A DNA stretch of 64,000 bases from Lineus longissimus. Taxonomy: Eukaryota > Nemertea > Pilidiophora > Heteronemertea > Lineidae. Positions 37,291-48,608 of this stretch are shown in pieces. The stretch's first letter is position 1, and each line of letters starts with the position of its first letter. The DNA lies in the NCBI RefSeq assembly GCF_910592395.1, contig NC_088311.1:11100501-11164500 (forward strand). Reading direction: 5' to 3'. The notes under the pieces are model-generated. The model was given only the letters and a program-made list of their open reading frames with translations, did not search any database and had not been told where the DNA came from. Both the position numbers and the translations under genes were made by a program.

Positions 37291-38244
37291 AACTTGTTTT
37301 GTTTTGTTTACGGGCCCTCTAAGATAGAGCAGTGATCCACTGACGGGGTTAAAATGTAAATGTATTCCTACTTTGTTGCTCCCCTTGTTGTGAAAAGGAT
37401 AGCATTTGGTTACAACTTCTTGAAATGTTAACCTTTTATTAACAAATCCATTCTTGGCCTGTGGTATTTGTTCGAAACCAAGTGCAGAAGGTCCCGGTAA
37501 GCCCAACATGAACAACATGCCTAACTTTGCGCTGAAGGCAACTTTCACCGTTATATTATTAATCCCGTCGTAATCGACAGGTTGGTTTTTTATTAAGTAT
37601 CTAACAGGTTGGTAACGGTTTTTCCTTAAATAAGAAATAATATAAAAGTGCTTTTGAAGAAACATCTGATAGATATCTCCGACACAGAGCCATGGTAAAC
37701 GTCTCACTGTTGGAAAATTCATACCGTTTCTAAGTATGATTTTGAGAGTACCTGTTTCGTTATATGCCAAGGTATCATAAACGGTTAAACGAAAACCACC
37801 AGTCCTTCGACAACCTACTATAGCGCTGCATTGAAATCCAAAAAAGACAGCTGAAGGGACAACTCCAACAGCAACACAAACATCTTTTGTCGGTAAGACA
37901 ATTTTGCCAAATATACCCTTAGCAGTATGGTAGAGAAAGGCTTGGGGCATACCTCTTTTAGACTTGTACGCAAATCCAATATACTGTTTGTAGTTAACCC
38001 CTCTATACCATCCTAAATTTTGCCTAAAAAAAGATGTGTTGTATTGAATACCATAAAATCGACTCCCCAATTTGTACACTTGCACTGTTTGTAACGGCGT
38101 TTTCCAGTGGTATCTGATAACGATTATTCTACCTGACAGGTAATCAAAACACCATCGATCTGTTTTCCTCCCACCAACTTTAATGATGAGTGCTGGTAGA
38201 AACGGAACCTTCTTATGAAGTCTGTATACGATCTTCTTTATTAT
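37258..38244 (-). CDS. Gene B exon 3: first ~329-residue domain
   Basis: 987 bp, 329 codons, phase 0 at both ends. The acceptor is TTTTTGTTACACACCAG before 38244 and the donor is TACAAG/GTACAA at 37258/37257. Coding runs well upstream of any in-frame ATG (IIKKIVYRLHKKVPFLP), which argues for an internal exon rather than a separate intronless gene. It contains Cys residues near KDVCVAVG and FQCSAIVGC, and ends IHLHFNPVSGSLLYLRGP then a short linker TAVDIYK. Symmetric phase-0 borders make this domain exon easy to duplicate, consistent with exon 4. Confidence 0.65.
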
Positions 38245-38463
38245 CTGGTGTGTAACAAAAACAATACATTGTATAACACCTTTCTTTTTTTCTCAATGTT
38301 CGGCCTACATTTTCCAGGCAGTGCAATATTCTAGTACCTAGTACACAGTAAGGAGGCAGGTGAGCCAGATCATGTAACAGAAAGTCACTGATAGATGCCG
38401 CCACTACGGTTTCTGATCATACATGTACATGTCAACAATATTCAGGCTAGAAAGGCAAATATA

Positions 38464-38636
38464 TTTGAACCTCCCTTAGCGGTCACCTCTCTATTAAGGA
38501 CAGCCTCTCTATTAAGGATACTAGTTTTGGTCCCAAATTGGTTGTTTCCATTCAACTTGACTTCTGTAATCAGGATACCTCTCTAATAAGGACAGCATAT
38601 GTCAGTCCCAATGGTGTCCTTAATAGAGTTCTACTG
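38464..38636. mobile_element. pogo/Tigger-like MITE in gene B intron
   Basis: The right end is TTAATAGAGTTCTACTG followed by TA (38637-38638), the inverse of CAGTAGAACTC. The left end is degenerate (TTTGAACCTCCCTTAGC) after TA at 38462. Internal CTCTCTATTAAGGACAGC units match the MITE at 10841-11026. It lies in the 831 bp intron 38245-39075. Confidence 0.65.
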
Positions 38637-39075
38637 TAATTTAAACCTAGTTACACCAAACCAGATGTCCTTACTATAATTTGGTCAAATGCGGAGAGTT
38701 ATATGCCAGGGTCGACGTAACTATGTCCCTCTTAGAAAGATAAAATTATTAAGTGCGCGTACTATCCGTAAAAATATCTACTAAACCATGATGTTCCCAA
38801 TAAACTTGAGTTGGAAGTCAAATAAGAAATTTGTTCAAAGGCTTGTGTCAAGCACTCCTCCTAGATACACGAAGTGGAGCTGGTTACCAACCCGTCTGCG
38901 TTATTCAGAGCTGATATGGGTAAAACATTAAGGAGTAGATAACCGTACGTCGGGCAGTACTGCGTGAATCAGCAATGCCCGTCTTGTGGTCATCTACACT
39001 GTATATTTGTATATGGGACTCGACATTCATGCTAATTATTGCCTGTTTATTAGATGGAAATTGTCAGAAATTTAC

Positions 39076-39390
39076 CTTTCTTTGATACATGTGTGCTCCT
39101 TGGTTCACGAAAGCCTCCTCCTTTTCCATGCACGTCCCCTTCCGCTTACTCATTTGGCAGATTAAAACAGAATCCATCGGTAGCAAGTTCATTGTGGTAC
39201 AACTTTGTTGGCTGCACAGTATAGCACATGCAAGGAATGAAACAATATCTTGACAGCCGATGTCTGGTTCCAAAATGGCCCAGTTTTTCACAAGGTGCTC
39301 AAAACATACACCTTTACTAGCCATATTTGTATTAATAATGTGCATTGTCAAGTTAGCTGATCGAGTAGCACATTCTACACCGTGGTTGTC
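39076..39390 (-). CDS. Gene B exon 2: Cys-containing PAN/apple-like module
   Basis: 315 bp, 105 codons, phase 0. The acceptor is taken at GCTCAG before 39390 and the donor at AAAG/GTAAAT (39076/39075). Cys pattern: VECAT near the start, SKGVCFEHL, IGCQDIVSFLACAILCSQQSC, LICQM, GTCMEK. The C...C.....C......C.M core is paralogous to gene A exon 1 and similar to PAN/apple domains. One NLT sequon near the N-terminus supports an extracellular product. Assignment to the PAN clan is tentative. Confidence 0.55.
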
Positions 39391-39682
39391 CTGAGCTAAA
39401 CAAATGTTCACAAAAATCAATTAATCCCGCCGTAGGTTAGCCAATTGCGTTAAACGAAGTACGATTATTTTTGCATGAAACCCAAGTGGCTATTCTGCGA
39501 GGATGGGAGCGGGGGGGGGGGGGGGTACGAATTACGGGTATCTCTAGTCGAGGCGAATTACAAGGACAGATTCGCTTGTTTGCGAACAAAATCGTTTTCA
39601 ACAAATAACTACTGGTCTCGGCGCGGTGTGTACAATGTGTAGCTTCACAGTACAACCCTAGTAGACAATGCGAGGGATTTAC

Positions 39683-39772
39683 ATCAATACCGAAAGCCCT
39701 CATGTATACAAACCACGTGGCAGCGACGAGTAAGCGGGTGTTTTTCAATTTACCAACGTGCAACAAAATCAT
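39683..39772 (-). CDS. Gene B exon 1 candidate: signal peptide
   Basis: The ATG at 39772 opens MILLHVGKLKNTRLLVAATW followed by FVYMRAFGID, signal-peptide-like although interrupted by an Arg. A GAT/GTAAAT donor at 39683/39682 would be phase 0 and join in frame to exon 2. The 5' part is unverified and an alternative upstream exon is possible. Confidence 0.3.
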
Positions 39773-42265
39773 CGCTTAACCGCTGCAGATGCATTACGCA
39801 CAACGCAATATAATTAATCACCAGATCACCACGAACGGTTCAAATGCGAAAACGAAGACGACTTTTTAACCTAGAACGCTTGTAGGCATACACTTTCTAA
39901 CAGCTATTTCACCTGTCACCGACGATGTCTTTGGACGCGGCCATTGCCACGAAAAAGGAACCGTGACGTCATGTACATCTCGCATCGTGTTTTGGCGTAC
40001 AGTCTCATCTGTAATTAAACGCCTGGTCCAACCAGTCAATCAGTGAAATATACAACTCACGAAAACTCGAGGAGGAAATTCGTCCAAGTGACAAACAAGC
40101 ACGAGTAGCCAGTCGCAAAAGTCTGCAGCGACAACACACGTACATAACACCATGGCAGTATGATAACTGTATAAAACGTTCAAATGTACGTAGCAGTCAG
40201 TTATAAGGCAAAATGGGGTTATTATAGCCCCTTTTCACTTATAACTTCGGTTACGCAAGATATTTCACGGCAGATTCACTTAAACTTGCTATTACCTTGT
40301 AGTGACACCTCATCCAATATTATTGCCTTTAATTAGGGGGCACTTTATGGAAAACAGTGCCTCTCAGAAAAATTACAAGATTTGTGGTCAGGGGCTGTAA
40401 ATGATCCAAGCAAAAGAGCTAAAAATACCCCCCAAGGGCACCCCATCCAGAAAAGTGCATCTGAATGAATAACTGTTAATATCGACATCAAATGCCGCAT
40501 ACAGCATTCTCTAGACTAAATACCGATTCCCTGAACCAAGTTACAAATATGTCACTGCACGTAAGAAATTCCTACATGCAGAAAGTTCAATCAAATATGT
40601 ATTTGTGCATGTGTCTGACTTGTTTACTTTTTAGCGCCAGACCTCTTATAAAACAGGTCGTATGATCGAAAGTTCATTATGTGATGACACTAAAGAGTAC
40701 CTCTTTTACATCCATGCATGTGTTGGCTGAATAATTCCATGGTTACCGGGATATCAATCAAAAACAAAGCCAGGGGTCACAATTAGACTGGGGCTACAAT
40801 GACCCCATATTACCTAATACTCAAACCGGGAATGCTCAGCAAGAGGCGAGAAATAGATGCCATGTATAAAGGGGCTTAGAGCACACAGGACATGAGTGCA
40901 GCTTTGAAAAATGGAGTCGTATATTTTAAAATATACTTGATAGTGTCGCCATCTAATCATAAGAAACATAATTGATACTGCATTTACGCCCTTGGTCCTC
41001 TGAGCCAATTCAATATATCTGCCATTGTCAACATTAATAAAAATTGCTTGTTTTAATTGCACATGCCTTTCATATTGTATTTAGACCACTTTTCCTTCTA
41101 AATTGGGAGAATGTGTTTTCATGATAGAATACTTACATTAAATAGTGGTGTTTTCTCAATATTTCGGTTACCATTGTAACGCCTTTGGTTGTACTCTATT
41201 TGGCAGTCTTCACCTTACAGATTGACGTAATAAGCCGTGGCATAATAACCAGGAAAACAGAGAAACGAGTCACTCTGTTTTCCAGCTTTCTCCAACATCG
41301 AGTGGAGCACTGAGGAATTAGAACGTTTGGAAATAACACAGGTCAAAACGAACCCTAATTCAGTGGACGGGCCTGTTTCGTAAAGCACACAAGTTAGTAG
41401 AGATCGTCAAGCCAGCTTCATTCATTGGATGCGACCTGTGATCTTGTCGCTAACACACGCTCATGCCCAATTGGTACATGTATGTCCTCTCCAAATCAGG
41501 AGCAGGCATCTGTAGAGTTACGCCACACTTCACGATTTCCGCCGCGTCGGAAATGAACGCGTCAGTGGCGCATACCTGCTGCGAGTTGCCCACGATACAT
41601 CCACCTGTTTGGCCAAACGAAAGCGTCCAACATTTACACATGAGCGTAACTATTCTAGTGTGCCATAGAGAGGGTGAAAGATCATGGCAAAAAGATGAAA
41701 CGACTGGGAACTAATGGTGTTTAATTCGACAATTCTAAATTGCCTCGGGGCCTTTAACAATAATCGACAACGAAATAACTAATGCCCTTTTCGATATAAT
41801 TTAGAAATAAATACAGTTTTATCAAGCATTGTTCATAATAATGTATCAAGCACATAAGCCGCTGGCTTTTTTCTTCATTGTCTAGTATTCTGAATAAAAT
41901 TCATCGGCAAAAGTATCGATTCAAAATCAATATGGCCTTGGATTACGACCTTTAATTGAACTGAATGTTTTATTAACTGTTTCGTAGCTGATACTCCCCA
42001 AAACGTTGCCTGCTTGGTATTGATATAATGGGATTAGGCACTTGATTTCGTGCTCGAAGTGCAGTAGAATTGGTGATATGATGGAGAGGTCCAAAGAAAC
42101 ATGGCGGATATCTTGAAATCCAATGTGGCGGCCGTCTGACTAAGTGCTCAATACAGATCTACTACCAGTACGATATCCAATCCTTGATATTAACATGATT
42201 AATAACACGGCCTTGTAGACACTTGATTTTCTGTCCTTAAGTGCAGTGAAATTGAAGGCCAGGTA
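39773..42265. other. Intergenic, upstream of gene B
   Basis: No gene recognised. The promoter of gene B may lie at its left side (39.8-40.2 kb), but no convincing core motif was found. Confidence 0.4.
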
Positions 42266-42267
42266 TA

Positions 42268-42695
42268 TTTGGCAAGCCGCTCGCCGAACAGGCATCATTT
42301 TTTTGCCCTGTTGGAGAACAGCCCCGGTTGCCAAGCCGGAACAAAATTCTACCCTGTTTGGCGAGCCGGAGACTTTACAACACATTAGCCAATCGGAGAG
42401 CAGTGACGTCATATTTGAATTAATATGCGCATAATTAACAATGGCCGATTTCTCGCTCTCGATTAATTTTCTTTTACTGAACTCGTGTTCTTGTAAAAAA
42501 TCGATGGAGAGGAATACACACGAGTATGTGATGAACTGACAAGCGTAATAAATGCATCGGTACACTTTGCAAACGTCCTTCGCTCTAACTCCGGTAGTGT
42601 CGTATACCGCTTTGCCTTTTAACGATAATGATATTGAGTTCGGCTCTCCATTCAGCGCAAAAAAAGTCGCTGTTTGGTAAGCCGGGCTTGCCAAA
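42268..42695. mobile_element. MITE with TTTGGCAAGCC inverted ends, TA duplication
   Basis: TA (42266-42267), then TTTGGCAAGCC; the right end is GGCTTGCCAAA, then TA (42696-42697). 428 bp, no transposase. GGCRAGCCGG-like motifs recur several times in the left half. The 184-codon minus-strand frame across this element has no recognisable domain and is regarded as chance. Confidence 0.75.
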
Positions 42696-43018
42696 TAGCC
42701 ACTTCCAAAATTGAAATATAGACAAAATTAGGTTATTAAGCGTCCATTTTGCGACTTCTGCCGAGAGTTGGAGTATTATTTCAGCCGCGGACTCGCGTAA
42801 CATGTACTGTTAAAAAGATATTTGTCACTTTTGATTTCTAATGACTTCTAAAGGGCTAATCCGATAGGGACCAAATTTTAATAGCAAGTAACGATATCCA
42901 TCAAATTTTTTGGTAAAGTTTTGGTTGCGTATAATGAGTTATGAAAACAGGGTAATAAGGGATTATATTTTGGGGTCGTTTTGGTTTACTTGTCTCTTAA
43001 AACCGTACACTCAGATTG

Positions 43019-43467
43019 CTATACAGGTTCATGGCGGTGATGGAAGGCTCTTGATGCAGACGATATCTTGTCAAGGAAGTCTGGATCACCATGAATGTCA
43101 TTGCACACATCCTCGATTGTTTGTTGCAGTTCGTCTACGTTAGCAAAGGGCCAGAGAAAAAGGTCGCACGTTGTGAGGTCTGGGCTTCGAGCAGGCCATT
43201 CCTGATGCAGCTGTAGTCCAATTGTTCGTTGGGCGAAGGTTTGTTTCAACCATGCCCGGACATCTCGGCGTCTTTGCAAACGTAGACGAACTGCAACAAT
43301 CGAGGATGTGTACGATGACATTCGAGGTGATCCAGAACAAACCTTGACAAAGCTATCGCCTGCATCAAGGTAAATTGCCCACGGCACATCGACGACCCAA
43401 TGCCTAATATCGTACCAATATGTGCCAGCAACTGAACATGCCTAGTGTGTCGGTGTCCTGAGGTCAT
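43019..43467 (-). pseudogene. mariner/Tc1-type transposase fragment, rearranged
   Basis: On the minus strand, VRAWLKQTFAQRTIGLQLHQ then EWPARSPDLTTCDLFLWPFA is the C-terminal DDE region: the PxxSPDL..CD..L signature carries the last catalytic Asp. It is followed by VDELQQTIEDVCNDI. Upstream catalytic motifs are missing, and the sequence before VRAWL is an inverted copy of the downstream part, so it is a rearranged relic. Confidence 0.75.
43081..43337. repeat. Inverted repeat inside the mariner relic
   Basis: CGATTGTTTGTTGCAGTTCG (about 43114-43133) and its inverse CGAACTGCAACAATCG (about 43269-43284) are parts of arms of about 60-65 bp running from CTGGATCACC (43081) and to GGTGATCCAG (43337). 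The arms derive from the transposase coding region itself. Confidence 0.8.
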
Positions 43468-43570
43468 TGATAGTCCATTCCTAAAGAGCCTTATCAGAGA
43501 CCAAAAAGTGACCGTGAAACCTTATGCAAAATTCCCTTCTCCAGCGCTCGCTCTGAATATAGAACACATA

Positions 43571-44207
43571 CAGGGTGACCACCAAAAATGCAACTCATCG
43601 AAATATTCTTATATATTTTTCTTAATCATTGAGGTTTGAGCTCCAGATTTGATGCATATCTCGAATGGATGCATGAACTTCACCCAGGGTTTCAAGCCTT
43701 GCGCCTGCGTCTCAAACAGCTTTTGTGATACGCTCTTTCAAAGAAAATGATAAAAATGTCCACAACGGAACTGCAAGCAAATTTTTGATGATGAACTCCA
43801 TTACAATTACGATCAATAATTACATTTATATTCGTGTTTGCTCAGTAGAATGTGCTCTAATTATGCTCTCTTCAGGTGTTCTACATTGCTTGGGAGTTGT
43901 TTCTTTTCGACATTATGCATAAGGTAACCCCAAAGATTTAAGTACTGGCATATGAATTGGGTGCGTAATTTCACACGTTGTTTGTGAATGTGCTTGAATT
44001 TATGGTATTGGAAATCTTACCCACTTTCTTTCAAATCGCATACGACCAAGGCTGTTTGACACCCAGTCTTGAAACTTTTTGTGAAGGTCATGCAATGACT
44101 TAGAATGATGCAATGACTTAAAATGATGTGCAAAATGCTCGAGTTGAAAGCTAAGTGATAGTAAATTTTTAACATTTTATGGGTTGCATATTTTGTGGCT
44201 CACCTTG
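43571..44207. mobile_element. mariner-type MITE, TA duplication
   Basis: TA, then CAGGGTGACCACCAAAAATG at the left. The right end inverse is CAAGGTGAGCCACAAAATAT, followed by TA (44208-44209). 637 bp, non-coding. It sits 100 bp from the mariner relic but has different ends from the long-arm MITE at 28.2 kb. Confidence 0.75.
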
Positions 44208-44209
44208 TA

Positions 44210-44595
44210 TATTCGACTGCAAAGAAACTAAATAAGGGAGCGATAAATATTATAATGCTACCAACCGTACACATTCCATATAGCCAGAGTCCGTCATCAT
44301 CTGGCATCTACATCTCATTCTATCATGGAAGAGAGGATCGTTTTACCTTCTCGTTTGTGCCTCACGATGAATATCAAAAGACATTGGGGGTTTCAAATTG
44401 AAAGGGCCTTACGATGTTTTCCCATATCACTCATTGTATATTTACTTCGCTCCGTCCATTATCCGCCGCCGTTACATAATTGCGTACGCATTTCACTGTT
44501 GACCAGTTGCATTCGAAAATTTGACTTGATTCTAAAATAAGTACAATAATCAGCCATTTCTGTATTATTGGCGCCGAAAACTACGGTTGCCTGTA
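44210..44595. other. Intergenic, no gene recognised
   Basis: No supported feature. Confidence 0.4.
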
Positions 44596-44599
44596 CTTT

Positions 44600-45005
44600 C
44601 CGGAAAGTTGGAAACCTGGAAACCTGAAAAGTTGGAAACCTGGAAACCTGGAATGTGAACTAGGTATTCCTGCTAGGTGGCGCTTGTCATCCAGCTGTAT
44701 CATTTAAAGGGCTCCCTGGCTGGATGGATGATGTAACAGTACCCGCTAGGTGGCGCTTGTCATCCAGCTCTGTCAGTGAAAGGGATCTTTGGCTGGATGG
44801 AAGATGTAACAGGGTACTTCCTGCTAGGTAGCGCTTGTCATCCAGCTGTATCATTTAAAGGGATCTTTGGCTGGATGGAAGAGGTATCAGGATACCTGCT
44901 AGGTGGCGCTTGACATAACAGGGTAGATTCCTGCTAGATGGCGCTTGTCAATAACCTGTGTAGGTTAAAGAGATCTTTGGCTGGATGGATGATGTAACCA
45001 GGTAC
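44600..45005. repeat. Tandem repeat of about 90-100 bp (GCTAGGTGGCGCTTGTCATCC)
   Basis: After a short run of GGAAACCT units (44605-44650), four to five copies of a unit with CTGCTAGGTGGCGCTTGTCA, CCAGCTGTATCATTTAAAGG, GATCTTTGGCTGGATGG and GATGTAACAGG follow. Copies begin near 44668, 44742, 44820, 44897 and 44930; the last two are shortened. Confidence 0.85.
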
Positions 45006-45240
45006 TTCCCACGTGCCAAGTGCTGGGGGACCATCTCAATCATCACTGTATATGTGTGTCTATCCATATATGTGTAGGAACAGAACTCCCAGAGGGGAGA
45101 GTTTATGTTATGTAATGATAGGTGATAAAGATGTGGTCCTTTGGCAAGACACTTTGCTGATGGATCACGGAGATAATTGTATGGGTCCTTTATTAGCAAG
45201 ACCCTTGGCAGCCAGATGGTTACTAATACTTGAGTAAGGT
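45006..45240 (+). repeat. SINE body fragment (CCTTTGGCAAGACACTTTGC)
   Basis: CCTTTGGCAAGACACTTTGC near 45137 and CCTTTATTAGCAAGACCC near 45187 resemble the CCTTGGGCAAGGCACTT motif seen at 57.7 kb and 3.15 kb. No clear tRNA-like head was found. Confidence 0.45.
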
Positions 45241-45604
45241 GTTGGGCAAGCGGCGGGTGGAAAGAAAATGCATGGTGCAGGCAGTCCGCGGAGCTGGGGT
45301 TTTCTCAAGAGTCAATAAAGGTCAAGGTCTGGAATTAAGTGACCATCTCAGCAGTTGCTTTTTGTTAACTTTTTTTCAATATTGTTATTGTTTGTCACCT
45401 TGTTCCTACACACAGTTTTATTATATCTCAACTTTTCTTTTTCAAAGACACCTAGTAATTAAAGACATATGACGTTCGTTAAAAAGTACGTTTCATATTG
45501 GAAAAGTCCAATTGCGATAATAGACACTGAATTTCAACTTCAGCATTACCGGTGTGTAGACTTATCTACAAACACCATAAATACCAAGTTTCAGCAAACG
45601 CATA

Positions 45605-46443
45605 CGGCTGTTATAAAGCGCGGATTCCGCGGAAATCCGCGGAATCCGCGCGTACCTGGTTCCGCTGGCCACCGTCAGATGTAGTGGTAGTCAGATGTAA
45701 TGATAACTGTGTTTCGATCTATCGCTAGGCCGAGAGCTCCAACATACAATAATCAATGCCAGCCAACTGTAATTATATCATGTGCTAATATGCTTTTTAC
45801 TACATTGTTCTACAGAGATGGCTAGTGTAAATGTATGGTATACATGAAGTTTAAAGTAAAAACCTTTCCTCGTTTTTTATGAATATTAGCCATTGGCGCC
45901 CTTCTGGAACATTCTTAGACTCTCGATGGTAGGTCTAGCTACTCGGACCGAAGATCGCCCAGCGTAGTGTGTGATTCAGTTTACGTTTAATCCGACATGA
46001 AATGATAACCAGGCTTATTTAAATGTCGTTGTCAATTAACCATTCGCATGGTGGTATTTTATTTAATGAATATACCAAAATGCGGTGGGGACTATAGGCA
46101 GCAGCAGTGGGGCTAATTTAGCCATCTTTAGCCATCTTCAGGCGACGATTCATCCTTGGTAAAAAAAATTCAAAAACCGTAGTACAATGTATATGTGATT
46201 AATAGAATAACAGTCCTGTCTGTATTTCAGTCCACAGTGTCTGTTTATAGTACTTACCTTCCCTCAAAATAATGTAATAAAATACAGTTATTACGGAACG
46301 ATTTAGTTCTCTAAATTCGTGCTGCGTGCAGTGACCGTGCAGAGAGCGTGTGAACGACTACCACTACATCTGACGGTAGCCAGCGGAACCAGGTACGCGC
46401 GGATTCCGCGGATTTCCGCGGAATCCGCGTTTTATAACAGCCG
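45605..46443. mobile_element. Mutator-like (MULE) MITE, 9 bp target duplication
   Basis: A perfect 9 bp duplication AAACGCATA lies at 45596-45604 and 46444-46452. Terminal inverted repeats of about 95-100 bp begin CGGCTGTTATAAA and include a palindromic GC-rich block (GCGGATTCCGCGGAAATCCG) and CAGATGTAGTGGTAG. Long terminal repeats with a 9 bp duplication are characteristic of Mutator-like elements. 839 bp, non-coding. Confidence 0.9.
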
Positions 46444-46452
46444 AAACGCATA

Positions 46453-47163
46453 CGCATAATAACTGCACTACGGCATTGTGCACAAAGCTACTTATGTTTA
46501 GTGGAGGCAGGGGCGAAGTACAGTTGTAACGGTCGTTAGTGCCGAGTGTTGGCCTGAGTTCAGGATGTATTACTCAAGTACAAGTGCTGAATGCCAGGGT
46601 AAATCCATCTTGTCGTGACTCAAGTCTTTATTTTCGCCTGGCTGAACGTAGTAAAAAAACTAAATTTGAGATTACCTCTTATGCAGTTCATTGACTGGAG
46701 TCAGTAATGTTATGCAATGTTAGCCAAATGCACAGCTCGCATCATCGACTACCTAGCAGCTACTCCTAATATTTAACAAAGGAACAAAGGAAGCTTTATT
46801 CCCGCCTTAGGTTTTCACCGGAGCCGTTCAAGATTTATTACTGCCTGGCTATGTTCAAAGGCAGTATAAGACCATTAGGTTCAGGATGGGGGGGGGGGGG
46901 GGGAAATTTAATTAAAAGGGCGCCTTTAAGGTCACATGGTTTTGGGCCGATGTAGAAGTTTAAAATGTCCCGGGATAGAATGTCCGGGAAACAATGGATT
47001 TTATTATGCGCTTTAATCTCTGAGCTATTGGCGGTCATGGCCTCTATAGAACCAGATAGCGGAATACAATAGGGCCGGACACTTTTTCCAGGGGGACATT
47101 TTCTTCTTTTACACCGGGACGGCTTGTTGCGATTAGAAACCATGGGCAAGGGGGCAGATCGAT
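46453..47163. other. Intergenic, no gene recognised
   Basis: It contains a run of about 17 G near 46887-46903. No supported gene. Confidence 0.4.
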
Positions 47164-47174
47164 GTGACGTATGC

Positions 47175-47873
47175 AGGACGTCCTGCAGCGTCCTGCAGGA
47201 CGGGGCCCATCTCAACAGATGTTGAAAAGAAATGAGGAATTTTAGGAATCATCTCAGCAGTGTGATCTCGACATATTCAGAAAATGAAGCAATGAATATC
47301 GGGAACCATCTCAGCCGTGTGATCTGATTTTTACAGACAGATTTTTGGTTGCTCATCGGGGAGTTGTGTACATAAAGGAGTCTGTTTAAAGGCGAGTTGT
47401 GTTGAGGGGATTGCTGGTTAATGCAAGTAGGCCCAGTGTGCAGGGGTTTGCTGAGGGGTTGGGTTTTAAAGGGGAGTTGTGTTGAAGTTGAAAACAACAC
47501 CCTCAACAGAAGTCCCGATTTAGATACCTAACCCTTCAAATCAGCTCCTCTTCTATCAAACCACTAAACACAACTCCTCTTTAAGTACCAAACACCTAAC
47601 ATAACCCCCTTTAAACGTAACTTTCCTCAACAAATCACCCATTCATACACCAAACCCCTGAATTCGAACATGACTCCTCCCCTCAACTCAACTTCCCTTT
47701 GATGTAAAACCAAATCCAGAGACAACCTTTTAGGTACACTACAGCTCCCTCATGAACAACCATGAAAAATCAGATCACAGATGGTCCCTAAAATTCCTCA
47801 TTTCATTTCCTGTATCTGTTGAGATGGGCCCCGACCTGCAGGACGTCCTGCGTCCTGCGTTTTGTACCCGCCG
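47175..47873. mobile_element. Foldback MITE with GGACGTCCTGCAG ends
   Basis: The 11 bp GTGACGTATGC flanks both ends (47164-47174 and 47874-47884). Inverted arms include GGACGTCCTGCA, GGGGCCCATCTCAACAGAT and ATGAGGAATTTTAGG, spanning about 90 bp. The left terminus lacks about 17 bp present at the right (CGGCGGGTACAAAACGC inverse). The interior is strand-asymmetric (GGGGAGTTGTGTTGA on the left, its inverse-like CAACTCC on the right), so the whole unit can fold back. Confidence 0.75.
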
Positions 47874-48040
47874 GTGACGTATGCGTGCGTGGTGTTGCAA
47901 GTGTGGGGATTGTGTTGGTTGTACCCATAACACTCTCCATGAGTATCCACGGGGGGGAGGGGGTCAACTAAGTGAGGGGACTGTGATGGGAGTACACATT
48001 ACAAGGCAATCAGATCAGGAACATTTAATTAAATTATGTA

Positions 48041-48120
48041 CAGTGGAACCCCGGTAACACGACCACCCAAGGGACTAAGCCGAAGTGGTCGTGTTACCGG
48101 GGTGGTCGCGTTAGTGAATT
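48041..48120. mobile_element. pogo/Tigger terminus with 19 bp hairpin
   Basis: TA, then CAGTGGAACCCCGGTAACAC. Arms 48048-48066 and 48085-48103 are perfect inverse repeats (ACCCCGGTAACACGACCAC). Only this end was found, so it is a solo terminus or a very short element. Confidence 0.6.
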
Positions 48121-48608
48121 TAAGAATCATAAGTAGGTTTTCCCGCCAAAACATCGTCCTAGCAGATATGCTGTGTGTACATTGAATCTAGGTAATAAAA
48201 GTACAGGAAAAAGGTACAGGAAAAAAAGGTCCAGGAAGATCGTGAACCTGTACCGTAATCGCCTTCAAGATACCCACTGCGACCCTTTCAGGAGTTTCGT
48301 GAAAAGTCGCAGTGCTGTACCTAGTCCAAAGGGAACTATCCGGTATTTGTAAATCTTCCTTGCCATTGAAATCATAGCCATAGGTATCTTTGATTCAGAC
48401 GTCAAAATCAGCTACGAACATTATTTTTCTTATCACTGAGATCTATCAATACGATAAAGAAAGAAGTGTTACTCGGATAAGTTGTGGTCACATCGCGTAC
48501 AAAGCAGCATGTATACAGTGCCGTGCACGGGATAAGCTCACAAATGCATGTGTAACGCTTGGGTACTCCCCATGTAACCGGGTCTTGGACTGGAGGATTG
48601 AGAGGCTG

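Noticed and set aside
42140-42694. 184-codon minus-strand frame
   Set aside because: It spans the boundary of a TA-flanked MITE, has no domain, and its bases are explained by the element.
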